NCBI RefSeq assembly: GCF_024623785.1
Contig: NZ_JANKBZ010000001.1
Location: forward strand, 62,001 to 126,000
Direction of reading: 5' to 3'
Source: Archangium lipolyticum
GTDB taxonomy: Bacteria > Myxococcota > Myxococcia > Myxococcales > Myxococcaceae
Length of the DNA stretch: 64,000 nt
The notes under the pieces were generated by a model, which saw only the letters and a list, made by a program, of their open reading frames with translations, did not search any database and had not been told where the DNA came from. Positions 41,752 to 51,242 of this stretch are shown piece after piece (the stretch's first letter is position 1; every line of letters begins with the position of its first letter). The translations under genes were made by a program, and so were the position numbers.

Positions 41752-43050
41752 TCAGGCCGTTCCCTGCGCCTCATCGGAGTGTATCTCCCCACTCCGCTGG
41801 AGGGCACGCCGGGTGAGGACGGGGCCGATCAGCTCGTGGGCGGTGATCATCGCCACGATGAGCACCTCCACCTGCGGCCCGAAGTCCGGGAAGGTTCGAG
41901 AGATGAGCGCCGCCAGCCCGAAGGTGACGCCCGCCTGCGAGATGAGCCCCATCCACAGGTAGCGGCGCAAACGGGGATCCTCTGGAGGGGCGAAGCGCCG
42001 GCACGAGCCGTAGATGGCCAGCGCGCGCAGCGCCACCAGCAGCAGGGCCGCCGGCCCCACCGTCACGAGCGCGTCCAGCTTGAGCCCCGCCCCCGCCGCG
42101 GCGAAGAAGAGCGCGAAGACGGGCAGCCCCGCGCGCTGGATGGCGTGGTGGATGCGCTCGCCCTCGCGCTCGTCCAGGTTGGCGATCAGCGCCCCGGCCG
42201 CCAGCGACACCAGCAGCGGTGACAGGTGCAGGTGCGCGCCGGCCTCGGCCGACACGAAGCCCAGCGCCACCAGGAAGAGCGGCAGCTCGTGCTTCACCCG
42301 CCGCATGTACAGCAGCATCACCAGCGCCAGCACGCTCCCCACCAGCACCGAGCCGAACAGCTCCCACACCACCCCGCCCAGCAGCCCTCCCACGTCCAGC
42401 CCACCACCGAAGCTCGCCCGCGTGAAGCCCGCCGCCACGGCGAAGCCCACCATCACGAGCAGATCCCCGATGATGACCAGGGCCATGAGGAACTCGGTGA
42501 AGCTGCCGCGCGCGCTCGTCTCCTGCACGATGGCGATCGTCACCGTGGGCGAGAAGGACACCACCACCGTGGACACCAGCGCGCTGACCGCCAGGGCCTG
42601 TGACACCGTCATGGGCGTGAGGAAGGGCAGCAGCGGCTTGAGCGCGAAGAGCACCCCGAAGATGGCCAGGAAGGTCACCCCGCACACCGCGGTGCACAGG
42701 GCCGCCACCCGGGTCCCCACCCGGCGGATGAGCCCCAGTTGCAGCTCCGTGCCCGCCACCAGCGCGATGAGGCTCACCGCCAGCCCCTTCACCAGCTCCA
42801 ACCCCTTCACGCCCGCGCCGGGGATGAAGCCCAACGCGTAGGGCCCCACCGCCACGCCCACCAGCAGGTACCCCGTGAGGCGGGGCAGCCCCAGCCCCTT
42901 GGCCACCTTCCCCGCGAACAGGCCGCACAACAGCAGTGCCCCCGCGGCGAGCGTCACCGACGTGCCCGTGTCCACGCGCCACGTCTGGGCCCGGCCGATG
43001 GCCGCCAGCACCACCACCAGCAGCAACAGCCGCAGGAGCGCGCCCTTCAT
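41752..43050 (-). CDS. Na+/H+-exchanger-like membrane protein (CPA2 type), second of a pair
   Basis: A 432-residue integral membrane protein with about 12-13 helices. GLPRLTGYLLVGVAVGPYALGFIP is the CPA2 exchanger start. A Thr/Ser-rich central helix (VVVSFSPTVTIAI) and a later GAGLKLDALVTVGPAALL follow. Its ATG overlaps the stop of the preceding exchanger-like gene (43047-43050), so both are co-translated. It may transport Na+ or K+ against H+; the paired genes may form a heterodimer, which is inference. An upstream in-frame extension read from 43629 lies inside the neighbour gene and is not real. Confidence 0.85.
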   Translation of the reverse strand: MKGALLRLLLLVVVLAAIGRAQTWRVDTGTSVTLAAGALLLCGLFAGKVAKGLGLPRLTGYLLVGVAVGPYALGFIPGAGVKGLELVKGLAVSLIALVAGTELQLGLIRRVGTRVAALCTAVCGVTFLAIFGVLFALKPLLPFLTPMTVSQALAVSALVSTVVVSFSPTVTIAIVQETSARGSFTEFLMALVIIGDLLVMVGFAVAAGFTRASFGGGLDVGGLLGGVVWELFGSVLVGSVLALVMLLYMRRVKHELPLFLVALGFVSAEAGAHLHLSPLLVSLAAGALIANLDEREGERIHHAIQRAGLPVFALFFAAAGAGLKLDALVTVGPAALLLVALRALAIYGSCRRFAPPEDPRLRRYLWMGLISQAGVTFGLAALISRTFPDFGPQVEVLIVAMITAHELIGPVLTRRALQRSGEIHSDEAQGTA

Positions 43051-44252
43051 GGCCCGCCTCCCCGCGTCGACACTGCCGCTGGCTCCAGCACGTAGCGGAA
43101 CGCACGGCTGCCGAGCAGCTCGTTGAAGACGGCCCCCGCCACCACCACGTCGAAGACGCGCTGGGACAGCGGTCCAGGCACCAGCGACAGGTACTCCACC
43201 ACCAGGCACAGCGCGAGCCCTCCCTGGGCGATGAGGGCGTAGCCGAGCCGCGGCGGCAGCGCCAGCGTGCCCCCGGCGATGCGCTGCGCGAACGAACCGC
43301 CCAGCACCTTGCCCAGGAAGCGCAGGCCCAGGAAGCCCGGCAACAGCGCCCAGGCCATCATGTCGCGCGCCTGGACGTGGGCCCCCACCAGGAAGACCAG
43401 GAGCAGGTACGACGGACGCTCGAAGCGGCCCAGCACGCGCGCCGCCCGCTCCACGGACCGGCCGCCCACCAGCGCCAGCGTCGCCCCGCAGGCCACGCCC
43501 GCCAGCAGCGCCGACACGCGCAGGTACGCCGCCGCCCCGGACACCAGCGCCACCCCGCCCAGCAGCACCGCCATCAGCTCGCCCTGGTCGTTCAGCCCGT
43601 GCATGAGGAAGGACAACAGGCCCCCACACGCCATGCCCAGCAGCAGCGCGAGCGCCACCAGGCCCAACCCCTCCAGCGGGTGGGCCGCCGCGCCGAAGAC
43701 GAGCGCCAGCGCGAGCACCCCCAGGCCCACCACGTCATCCAGCATGGTGAGCAGCGCCACGGACAGCCCTCGCCGCCGCTCCATGCGTCCGCTGCGGTAG
43801 CCCAGCACCGCGAAGTGGCCCGAGGACAGGCTCGCCGCCGCTCCCAACAGCGCCGCCGCCCCCACCGCCGCCTCGGGGGCCAGGTTCATGGTGAAGAGCA
43901 GCGGACCCGCCAGGGGCAGCGCCACCCACAGGAAGGCCGTCCCGGCGTGGGCCAGTGCCGCCGCGTACACCTCCCGGGGCAGCAGCCGCAGCAGCCGGGG
44001 CTCCAGGTTGAGCCCGATGATGACGCCCGCCACGCCGACCCCCAGGGCGAGCACCGGCCGCAAGGCCGTCAGGTCGCCCGAGGACAGCACGCCCAGCGAG
44101 CCAGGCCCCAACACCGCGCCACAGGCGAGGAAGAGCAAGCCGCTGGCGGCCAGCTGGGCGAAGGCCGGAAAACGGCCCGGATCCAGCACCGTCCGGCTCG
44201 AGGCCAGCAGCGAGAGCGCCGCGATGGAGAGAAAGACGAACAGCGCCTGCAC
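43047..44252 (-). CDS. Na+/H+-exchanger-like membrane protein, first of a pair
   Basis: A 401-residue integral membrane protein with about 12 helices. FPAFAQLAASGLLFLACGAVLGP is the exchanger-like first core helix pair. LTMLDDVVGLGVLAL carries the two adjacent Asp residues that bind the cation in CPA2 antiporters, an active-site feature not seen in the partner encoded downstream. It starts with GTG, after a 33-bp gap from the small gene at 44286-44624, and overlaps its partner by four bases. Confidence 0.82.
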   Translation of the reverse strand: MQALFVFLSIAALSLLASSRTVLDPGRFPAFAQLAASGLLFLACGAVLGPGSLGVLSSGDLTALRPVLALGVGVAGVIIGLNLEPRLLRLLPREVYAAALAHAGTAFLWVALPLAGPLLFTMNLAPEAAVGAAALLGAAASLSSGHFAVLGYRSGRMERRRGLSVALLTMLDDVVGLGVLALALVFGAAAHPLEGLGLVALALLLGMACGGLLSFLMHGLNDQGELMAVLLGGVALVSGAAAYLRVSALLAGVACGATLALVGGRSVERAARVLGRFERPSYLLLVFLVGAHVQARDMMAWALLPGFLGLRFLGKVLGGSFAQRIAGGTLALPPRLGYALIAQGGLALCLVVEYLSLVPGPLSQRVFDVVVAGAVFNELLGSRAFRYVLEPAAVSTRGGGP

Positions 44253-44285
44253 GGATACGGTGCTTACACCGCTCCGCGAGCGCCG

Positions 44286-44624
44286 TCACTCCCGGCGATG
44301 CATGGGGGCGCCGATCACCGGCAGGGCCACCAACCGGCCCATCGGAGGGTCGTCCGCATCCATCTCCAGTTGGACGCGCTGGACGAGCCGCTCCACCTCC
44401 TCGGCGGGGAGGGTAGGCATCAGGCTCACCAGGATGAGCCGGTCCTCATCCGCCCCGAGCGCGAGACCGCGCAGGCCGGCGAAGATGGGCACCTCGGCCG
44501 ACAGGGTGGCCATGGCGCTGCGAGCCCGTAAGACCAGCGGCTCCGGGATACCGAACTCCCGAAGCCGCCGGATGGCCCGTTCTGGTTGGTCCGCGTGGTC
44601 GAGGAACGCGAGGAAGAGGTACAC
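44286..44624 (-). CDS. Small protein, possibly PII-like
   Basis: A 112-residue cytoplasmic protein. MYLFLAFLDHADQPERAIRR and LREFGIPEPLVLRARSAM are followed by beta-alpha-beta-like segments ending LILVSLMP. This beta-alpha-beta start, with a hydrophobic L-x-x-F-G-I-x-x, resembles small PII-like/ferredoxin-fold proteins that accompany ion transporters. It lies 33 bp ahead of the exchanger pair on the same strand, so a regulatory role on them is plausible inference. The GTG start is weakly supported. The gene is real by coding bias, but the function is unconfirmed. Confidence 0.6.
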   Translation of the reverse strand: MYLFLAFLDHADQPERAIRRLREFGIPEPLVLRARSAMATLSAEVPIFAGLRGLALGADEDRLILVSLMPTLPAEEVERLVQRVQLEMDADDPPMGRLVALPVIGAPMHRRE

Positions 44625-44661
44625 GACCCGTGTCTATCCGGTCCGCGGCCCTTTCGTCACG

Positions 44662-45117
44662 TTACTCGCTACGGCCTGGGCTCGACGACTCATCTGGAGG
44701 CGCCGCCGAAGATGACGCCGGCTCCTCCTGCTGCGCGCCCGCGCCTTCCTGCTGCTTCTCCATGGCCGCGCGAGCCGCCCGCTTGCCCTCCTCGATGAGC
44801 TTCTTGACCTTCTGACCGCCCTTGCGGCCGATCTCCTCGTAGAAGTTCGGACCCCGGGTGGCCTTCACCCGGTCTCCCCCCTTCTTGCCGATCTCCTCGT
44901 AGAACTTCGCGCCGCGCTCGGCCTTCACGGTCTCGCCGCCCTTGCGGCCGATCTCCTCGTAGAAGGAGCGGCCCCGTTCGGCTTTCACCGTCGCACCACC
45001 CTTGCGGCCGATCGTCTCGTAGAACTCCCGGCCGCGCTCGTTGCGCACGGTCTCTCCGCCTTTTCGGCCCGCCTCGGCCACCGTCATGCTGCCCTTGTTG
45101 TCCTTGTCCTGCTGCAT
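44662..45117 (-). CDS. KGG-repeat (stress-induced, Con-10-like) protein
   Basis: A 151-residue, highly charged protein. It contains five repeats of about 20 residues with the core GRKGG/GKKGG and FYEEIG (GREFYETIGRKGG, GRSFYEEIGRKGG, AKFYEEIGKKGG, PNFYEEIGRKGG). The DNA has an exact 60-bp periodicity over 44820-45060. KGG proteins are small, disordered, stress- or sporulation-induced proteins related to fungal Con-10 and E. coli YciG; in myxobacteria a spore or stress role is plausible. ATG 45117 has an AGGAGG site. The C-terminus is Gln/Ser-rich. Confidence 0.9.
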   Translation of the reverse strand: MQQDKDNKGSMTVAEAGRKGGETVRNERGREFYETIGRKGGATVKAERGRSFYEEIGRKGGETVKAERGAKFYEEIGKKGGDRVKATRGPNFYEEIGRKGGQKVKKLIEEGKRAARAAMEKQQEGAGAQQEEPASSSAAPPDESSSPGRSE

Positions 45118-45410
45118 GTCTTGCCTCCTCCTACTGACTCCCCCTTCCCCGCGAGGGTGCCCCTTGCCTGAAAACTTGGGACGGAAGCGCCCCGATGCAA
45201 GCAAGCTCCGTACACCGCCAGCCGTTCACGCCGGACAGAGCACATCCAAAACCCCAATGGTTTCAGGGGGTTGGGGGTACACGCTGTCCCGGCGGGCGTG
45301 ACTACGGCCTGCCCGCCCGGACGCTTCAGTGTCAAGAACACACCAGTTCGCATTGCCGATTCCCGTTAGCTGTCCCACCTTTCCCGCCGATCCAGCCAGG
45401 GAGGCATGGC

Positions 45411-46217
45411 GTGACGGGTGGTGGTAGCGGTCTGAAAATGTGGCTCCGGATGCTGGCACCCGTGCTGGCCTCGATCGCGGGGCTCACGATGCTGCGGCTG
45501 CTGGGCCCGGACTTCATCAACCAGAAGGATTTGCACGCCTTCCTCGCGCCGATGGGGAAATGGGCGCCGGTGGCGTTCATCCTCTTCCTGGCCGTGAGGC
45601 CGGTGACACTGCTGCCCGGGCAGGTGTTCACCGCCGTGGGTGGGATGATTTTCGGCACCCGGGCGGCCACGCTCTATTCACTTGCGGGCAGTTTCCTCGC
45701 CACGTTGCTGATCTTCGCGTTGTCTCGCTGGTTGGGAACGCGGTTGATGAAGCGCATGGCGGGCAGCCGTTATCCGGTCATCACCCGGGTGGCGAAGCGG
45801 CACGGCTTCAAGTTCGCGCTGCTCTCGTGCATCAACCCGCTGCTGCCCACGGACGTGATGATCGCGGCGGCGGCATCGGCCAGGGCGCGCTTCTGGCCGC
45901 TGACGCTGGGTGTGCTGCTGGGAACCGTCCCCGGCACCCTCCTCACCGCGCAGTTCGGCAGCGGCCTGGCGCAGGGCCATACGCTGGCGACGGTGGTATC
46001 CGGCGTGGGGATGGTGGTGTCGCTGGTGCTGGGCGCGTTGCTCGGCCGCCGCATCTTCCGCGAGCTCAACGAGGAGGCGCCACCGGAGGGCCAGGACGAG
46101 AAGTCCCGGCCCCAGGCGCCCCAGGAGCCTCAGCACCACCCGCCGCTCGCGGTGAAGGGGCGGATCGGCCGGCCGGCGTTATCGACCTTCCAGGAGCTCC
46201 CGCCCGCCGGTCCGTGA
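45411..46217 (+). CDS. TVP38/TMEM64 (VTT-domain) membrane protein
   Basis: A 268-residue DedA-superfamily membrane protein. AFILFLAVRPVTLLPGQVFTAVGGMIFGT, the F/S-L-A-T helix and FKFALLSCINPLLPTDVM IAAAAS form the two re-entrant segments of a VTT domain, linked to lipid scrambling or envelope integrity. The C-terminal ~50 residues are Gln/Pro-rich and cytoplasmic. GTG 45411 with a GGGAGG site six bases upstream is chosen; ATG 45441 is an alternative. The 293-bp gap before it (45118-45410), shared with the divergent KGG gene, shows no gene or clear promoter. Confidence 0.85.
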   Translation: MTGGGSGLKMWLRMLAPVLASIAGLTMLRLLGPDFINQKDLHAFLAPMGKWAPVAFILFLAVRPVTLLPGQVFTAVGGMIFGTRAATLYSLAGSFLATLLIFALSRWLGTRLMKRMAGSRYPVITRVAKRHGFKFALLSCINPLLPTDVMIAAAASARARFWPLTLGVLLGTVPGTLLTAQFGSGLAQGHTLATVVSGVGMVVSLVLGALLGRRIFRELNEEAPPEGQDEKSRPQAPQEPQHHPPLAVKGRIGRPALSTFQELPPAGP

Positions 46218-46233
46218 CGGCCCCGGGGGCGTC

Positions 46234-48930
46234 TCACGCCCGGGTCTCCGCGCCCTCGCGCTCCAGGGACTCCAGGGCCTCGGTGATCGCCGCCACCAGC
46301 GCGGCCTCGCCCGGAGCGCCCTCGACCTTGGCGCCCTGGCGGGTGACGTAGAACGAGTCCATCGCGCGATGGGCCTCGGTGGCCACCTTGGCGACGGCGA
46401 TCTGCGCGCCCGTGCGGGTGAGGGCCGAGGAGATGGCGTGCAGCAGGCCCACCCGGTCCTGCGTCACCACGTCCACCACGGTGAAGTCCCGGGAGGCGCG
46501 GTTGTCCACCGTCACCTTGGGAGCCACGGGTGGCAGGGGCCGCTGCAGGAGCGAGCCCGAGCGGCGCCGCCGCAGCACGTCCTCGATGGAGGCCTGGCCC
46601 GTGAGGACACGGAGGAGGTCCGTCCGGGCCATGCGCCAGCGCGAGCGCTCGAGCAGGAGCCCATGGGGAGGCCGCACGTCGAAGACGTCCAGCGCGAGCC
46701 CGTCGGAGGTGGAGACGATGCGCGCGGAGAGGATGTCGATGCGGTGGGCGGACAGCACACCCGCGAGCAACGAGAGCAGACCGGGCCTGTCGCGGGCCGC
46801 GAGGGACAGCTCGCTGTAGCCGGCCTCGGGGTGGTGGCGCAGGGCGGCGGCCAGGGGACGCCTCCGGGCACACGCGAGCAGCCGCTCGTGGAGCGTGGCG
46901 CGCGCTGGATCCGTCCCGAGGAAGTACCGCTCGGGGAGCACCTGCCCGAGCTCGCGCGCCCGCGGCTCGCCGGACACGCGGGCCCAGCGCGCATGGAAGT
47001 GCTCGCGGACACGCTCGGAGGGAGACGAGCCCGAGAGCGCCGCCGTACCGACGAGGTGGGCCCGGGCCTTGTCGTACAGCTCGCGCAGGAGCTGGGCCTT
47101 CCAGCCCGTCCACATGCGAGGCCCCACCGAGCTGATGTCCGCCCAGGTGAGGAGGTAGAGACAGGTGAGCTTCTCCACGTCGCCCACCTGGCGCGCGAAG
47201 TCGGCGATGAGGGCCGGGTCGCTCAAGTCCCGGCGCTGGGCGGTGTGGCTCATCGCGAGATGGTCCTTCACGAGGAACTCGGCCACCTCGCGCTGGCGGG
47301 GCGAGAGGCCCAGGCGCTCGCCGAGGGCCACCATCAACAGCCGGCCCTTCTCCGAGTGGTTGCCACCCATCCCCTTCCCCGCGTCGTGCAGGAGCATGCC
47401 GAGGTAGAGCGGGAGTGGATCCTTCAGGTCGCGCATCTCGCGGGACAGCTCGGGCTCCTGCTCCACCAGGTCTCCGGCGCGCAGGGCGTAGAGGCGGCGC
47501 ACGGCGAAGAGCGTGTGAACGTCGACGGTGTACACGTGGTACAGGTCGTGCTGGTGGTGGGCGGTGACGCGGCCGAACTCGGGCACCACGGCGCCGAGCA
47601 CCCCCGCGTCATGCAGCTCGAAGAGGAGCTCGCCGCGGGTACCTGGCCGCGAGAAGAGGGCCTTGAAGGCGGCGGACACGGCGGGCGTGGCGCGAGCGGC
47701 CTCCAGCGCCGGGAGGGCCTGCGCCACCTGCGCGCGGGCCCACGAGTAGAGCGGCAGTCCGTGCTCCTCGGCGGTGCGGAAGAAGTCGAGGATGGAGGCG
47801 GGCTCGCGGGTGAAGAGGCTCGGGTCCGAGAGGGTGAGCTTGCCGCGGAACACCTTGAAGGCGCCGATCCGGCGCTCGGACGGGAGGGAGAGCTTCCGGC
47901 CGGTGCTGAGCTCCTCGCAGCGGGAGATGAGCGCATCGGCTGTCTGCCGGATGGCGTTGGCGGCCAGGTAGTAGTCGCGCATGAAGGCCTCGACGGGCAG
48001 CACGGGGCCCTGCTGGTAGCCGAGGAAGCGCGCCACCTCCTCCTGGAGGTCGAAGGTGAGCCGGTCCTCCTTGCGTGCGCGGAGGAAGTGGAGGTGGTGA
48101 CGGATGCGCAGGAGGAAGTCGCGGGCGGCCTTGAGGCGCGTCACCTGCGAGCCGGGGAGGATGGATTGCTGCAGGAGCCCGGTGAGGCCCCGGGTGCGGA
48201 AGCGCACGCGGGCGATCCACAGGGCCGTCTCGAGATCGCGCAGGCCGCCGTCGCCCTGCTTGAGGTTGGGCTCGAGGAGGAAGACGGAGTCGCCATAGCG
48301 CTCGCGGCGGGAGCGCAGCTCCTGGACCTTGTCCTGGATGTAGGCGTCGGCGTGGAGGGTGAGTATTTCGGGGAGGACGTCCTCGGAGAAGAGCGAGAAG
48401 ACGGTGGCGTCGCCGGTGAGGAAGCGCGAGTCGAGCAGCGCGGTGCGGACGGTGTGGTCGGCCTCGGCGGCGCGGAGACACTCCTCGGGGGCGCGGGCGC
48501 TCCAGCCGACGGCGCGCTTGAGATCCCACAAGAGCGTGGGGAACGCACGGGCCAGCGGAGCCACGGCCTCCTCGGAGACGCCGGGCCCGCGCAGGAGGAG
48601 CAGGTCCAGATCCGAGTGGGGAGACAGCTCGCGGCGCCCGTAGGAGCCGAGCGCGACGAGGGCGAGATCGGGAGGCGCGTGGAGCTCGGCGGCGATCTCG
48701 GTGAAGAGGCCGTGGATGAGCCGGTCGGTGGCGGCGGAGAGGAGCCGGCAGGTGGACAGGCCGGCGGCGCCGTCGCGGTGGAAGGCCTCGACGCGGACGA
48801 GGGCGTCGCGGAAGTAGTCGCGGGCACGAGCCAGACGGTCCTCGGGACCGCCGTGGGGGAGCTCGGGGAGCGAGCCGAGGGCCTCGCGATGGTTCTGCGG
48901 CGGCGGCGACGGGATGGACGGGACGCTCAT
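46234..48930 (-). CDS. glnD: [Protein-PII] uridylyltransferase/uridylyl-removing enzyme GlnD
   Basis: An 898-residue full-length GlnD. The nucleotidyltransferase motif is GSYGRRELSPHSDLDLLLL (near 94-112), and the HD domain is LHDAGKGMGGNHSEKG. Two C-terminal ACT domains are recognisable (ELSLAARDRPGLLSLLAGVL and VDVVTQDRVGLLHAISSAL). The enzyme uridylylates PII when glutamine is low and removes UMP when glutamine is high, thus setting nitrogen metabolism. The central NTase-associated helical domain is normal. Neither glnB nor glnA lies nearby. Confidence 0.96.
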   Translation of the reverse strand: MSVPSIPSPPPQNHREALGSLPELPHGGPEDRLARARDYFRDALVRVEAFHRDGAAGLSTCRLLSAATDRLIHGLFTEIAAELHAPPDLALVALGSYGRRELSPHSDLDLLLLRGPGVSEEAVAPLARAFPTLLWDLKRAVGWSARAPEECLRAAEADHTVRTALLDSRFLTGDATVFSLFSEDVLPEILTLHADAYIQDKVQELRSRRERYGDSVFLLEPNLKQGDGGLRDLETALWIARVRFRTRGLTGLLQQSILPGSQVTRLKAARDFLLRIRHHLHFLRARKEDRLTFDLQEEVARFLGYQQGPVLPVEAFMRDYYLAANAIRQTADALISRCEELSTGRKLSLPSERRIGAFKVFRGKLTLSDPSLFTREPASILDFFRTAEEHGLPLYSWARAQVAQALPALEAARATPAVSAAFKALFSRPGTRGELLFELHDAGVLGAVVPEFGRVTAHHQHDLYHVYTVDVHTLFAVRRLYALRAGDLVEQEPELSREMRDLKDPLPLYLGMLLHDAGKGMGGNHSEKGRLLMVALGERLGLSPRQREVAEFLVKDHLAMSHTAQRRDLSDPALIADFARQVGDVEKLTCLYLLTWADISSVGPRMWTGWKAQLLRELYDKARAHLVGTAALSGSSPSERVREHFHARWARVSGEPRARELGQVLPERYFLGTDPARATLHERLLACARRRPLAAALRHHPEAGYSELSLAARDRPGLLSLLAGVLSAHRIDILSARIVSTSDGLALDVFDVRPPHGLLLERSRWRMARTDLLRVLTGQASIEDVLRRRRSGSLLQRPLPPVAPKVTVDNRASRDFTVVDVVTQDRVGLLHAISSALTRTGAQIAVAKVATEAHRAMDSFYVTRQGAKVEGAPGEAALVAAITEALESLEREGAETRA

Positions 48931-49030
48931 GACGGAAGTTCTAGCGCAGTGGCGGCGGAGGGGCCGTCACGAGTTGTCCCCGGGTGTGAGCTTGACCGCA
49001 TCGGGACCGCCACATAAGGAGGCCACCGCC

Positions 49031-50113
49031 GTGACGTCTCCCCTCCGCATCCAGCTCACCGATTCCGCGGATGAACACTGGGCCCAGGTGCGCCGGCTGC
49101 AGGCGGAGACCGCCATGGGTGGCCCGCTGCCGCTCGTCATCCAGCGTGGCGAACGACGCGCCAGCGCCTGGCTCTCACTGGGCGGGAGCGGCTTCGACGT
49201 GCTCGCCTGGCGGGGAGAGCGGCTGGTGGGCTTCGCACACGCGCGCATCGAGCGGCGCATGGTGGAGGACGGAGGACGGCTGCGGCCCGCCGAGCTGTTC
49301 CATGGCGGAGACCTGCGCGTGGCCACCGAGGCGAGGGGAACCGGCGTGGTGCGGGCCCTGTTCGACGCCGTACGCGAGCACTGTGCCTCACGCGGCGTGC
49401 ACCAGGGGTGGGGCCTCATCAACCAGGGCAACGACAAGTCACTGTCCGTCATGATGGCGGGCCAGCACGGGCAGCGCGCCGCCGTGCAGCGCACCTTCGT
49501 CACCGCGAGCCGGCTGCTCCTGGCACGCCCCTCGGCCCCCAGGGTGCCCGTGCTCGAGGCCTGGGAGCCCACGGACGCGGAGCTGGAGACGCTGCCCGGG
49601 GAGTGGAGCCACCGCTTCCTCGCGCCCGTGCCTCCACCGGGTGCCGTGGCCGCCGCGCGCGCCATGTTCCCCGAGCTGCGCTTCTTCCGCCGCCGCGCCG
49701 ACGGCCGCTTCGTCGCCGCCCTGTGGAACCCCTCCCGAGCCCGCCAGTTGCGGTTGGGCGGAACGACTCCCGCCCTGCGAGCCCTGGCCGCCGCCTGGAC
49801 GCTGCTGCGGCCCCTCACCCGGGCCAACCCCTTCCCCTACCCGGGCCAGCCCATCGAGACGGTGGAGCTGGCCTTCGCCGTCCGCGAGCGGCTCGACGCC
49901 CCCGCCCTCCAGCAGCTGCTCCACGAGGCGCACCGGCTGGGAGGGCACATCGTCAACGTCATCGAGGACGGGCTGGAGAACCAGGGCTCACCGCGCGTGC
50001 GAGGCCCGGCGAACCGGATGCGCACGCACGTCCTGACCTTCGCCATCGGCGGCGCCCCGGTGCCCACCTGTCCGCCCGAGGTACCGGTGTACGTCGACCT
50101 CGCCTTCCTCTGA
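49031..50113 (+). CDS. GNAT-type N-acetyltransferase-like protein
   Basis: A 360-residue protein. The first ~190 residues resemble a GNAT fold: VLAWRGERLVGFAHARIERR (strands), then LRVATEARGTGVVRALFDAV, a weak form of the R/Q-x-x-G-x-G/A acetyl-CoA loop. The C-terminal half (LRALAAAWTLL, PVYVDLAFL) has no clear match. The substrate is unknown. GTG 49031 is supported by AAGGAGG. It points at the Rieske gene tail-to-tail with 11 bp between stops. A mutated copy of its end recurs at 56399-56585. Confidence 0.7.
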   Translation: MTSPLRIQLTDSADEHWAQVRRLQAETAMGGPLPLVIQRGERRASAWLSLGGSGFDVLAWRGERLVGFAHARIERRMVEDGGRLRPAELFHGGDLRVATEARGTGVVRALFDAVREHCASRGVHQGWGLINQGNDKSLSVMMAGQHGQRAAVQRTFVTASRLLLARPSAPRVPVLEAWEPTDAELETLPGEWSHRFLAPVPPPGAVAAARAMFPELRFFRRRADGRFVAALWNPSRARQLRLGGTTPALRALAAAWTLLRPLTRANPFPYPGQPIETVELAFAVRERLDAPALQQLLHEAHRLGGHIVNVIEDGLENQGSPRVRGPANRMRTHVLTFAIGGAPVPTCPPEVPVYVDLAFL

Positions 50114-50124
50114 GGGCTCCGGGA

Positions 50125-51147
50125 CTACAGCCGGTAGGCGACGCGGCGCCGACGCTCCACCTGCTGGGACGAGCGCTCGCCGGTGAGCTGCCGGTGGACC
50201 TCGTGCACCCAGAGACAGGGGAGATCCGCGGGAGTGGAGGCCAGCGGGCGATCCGGGTAGCGCTCCAACTGGCGCGCCTGGTCCTCGAGGATGAGCACGT
50301 CCTGGGCCAGAATGCGCGCGGTGAGGGGCCGCAGGGCCGCCAGCACCACGCGGTTGAGGAGACCGAAGCGCACACCCAGCCGTGTGTAGATGCGGGTCCT
50401 CCGCTCGTCGAGCGGCGTGCACACCGAGGTGGTGACGAAGTGCTGCTCGCCCCACCAGTAGTTCACCTCCACGGTGTGCGGAGCCCGGTAGGTGTCCGTG
50501 TGGCGGATGGCCCCGGAGCCCCGGGAGAGCAGCCAGGCGCCCAGTGAACCGGGGTTCGTCTCTCCGAGGTTCTCCACGTGGACACCGTCCGGCCGGCGCT
50601 CGACGAGGGCCTCGATGTCGCGCGAGGGCTCACCCCGGAAGAGACCGCGATGGAGGATGCCCGTGTGCGCGCAGTCGACGAAGTTCTGGACGACCCATGG
50701 CAGCGGACACTCCACGTCCGTCACCAGCGCATCGAAGGAGTACCCCCGCTCGCCCCAGAGAGGCCAGCGCGGAGGAGCGGCCTCGCCCTCCTGGGCCAGC
50801 CGGACCCAGACCACGCCGTCCTGCTCCACCGTGGCGAAGGATGGGACACGGCACCGGGCGGGAGGCGTGGAGGCGGTGGCACTGGGGACATGGACACAGG
50901 CGCCATCGGAGGCGAAGCGCCAGCCGTGGTAGGCGCACGCCAGCGTGCCGTCGCGAACCGTTCCCAGGGACAACGACACACCCCGGTGGGGACAGAAATC
51001 CTCCAACGCCGCCGCCCTGCCCTGCCGATCCCTGAAGAGGACGAGCCGCCTGCCGAGAAGGCTCACTCCCATCGGGCTCCGGCCCAGCTCGCCACTCCAC
51101 GCGAGCGGAAACCAGTGCGCCTCCAGTCCCGTCGAAACCAACTTCAC
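50125..51147 (-). CDS. Rieske non-haem iron oxygenase
   Basis: A 340-residue oxygenase. The Rieske [2Fe-2S] site is C-x-H (Cys52, His54 in CPHRGVSLSLG) and C-x2-H (Cys71, His74 in CAYHGW). The mononuclear iron site is NFVDCAHTGILH with Asp158, His161 and His166. The domain order is that of PaO/VanA-type oxygenases, which need a separate reductase. None is nearby, so electrons must come from elsewhere. The start is uncertain: GTG 51147 is given, with TTG 51141 better spaced from GGAGG. It is divergent from the methyltransferase gene. Confidence 0.88.
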   Translation of the reverse strand: MKLVSTGLEAHWFPLAWSGELGRSPMGVSLLGRRLVLFRDRQGRAAALEDFCPHRGVSLSLGTVRDGTLACAYHGWRFASDGACVHVPSATASTPPARCRVPSFATVEQDGVVWVRLAQEGEAAPPRWPLWGERGYSFDALVTDVECPLPWVVQNFVDCAHTGILHRGLFRGEPSRDIEALVERRPDGVHVENLGETNPGSLGAWLLSRGSGAIRHTDTYRAPHTVEVNYWWGEQHFVTTSVCTPLDERRTRIYTRLGVRFGLLNRVVLAALRPLTARILAQDVLILEDQARQLERYPDRPLASTPADLPCLWVHEVHRQLTGERSSQQVERRRRVAYRL

Positions 51148-51242
51148 GTACCTCCATGCTCCGAGCCAGCGGAAGGGCACGGACGGCGCGGAGTGTGGAC
51201 TACAGTGTCCGCATCGTCCATCGCCGCTTCTGGGCCGACTCC

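Noticed and set aside
41752-43629. A longer exchanger protein starting at 43629
   Set aside because: The extra ~193 residues are out-of-frame reading of the upstream exchanger gene; ATG 43050 overlaps its stop and starts the hydrophobic protein.
44820-45060. A CRISPR-like or minisatellite array with 60-bp period
   Set aside because: The periodicity encodes the KGG peptide repeats in one intact gene; there are no spacers.
46369-49017. An 882-codon plus-strand open frame opposite glnD
   Set aside because: It is antisense to a complete glnD with all motifs; its composition is low-complexity Glu/Gly/Val.
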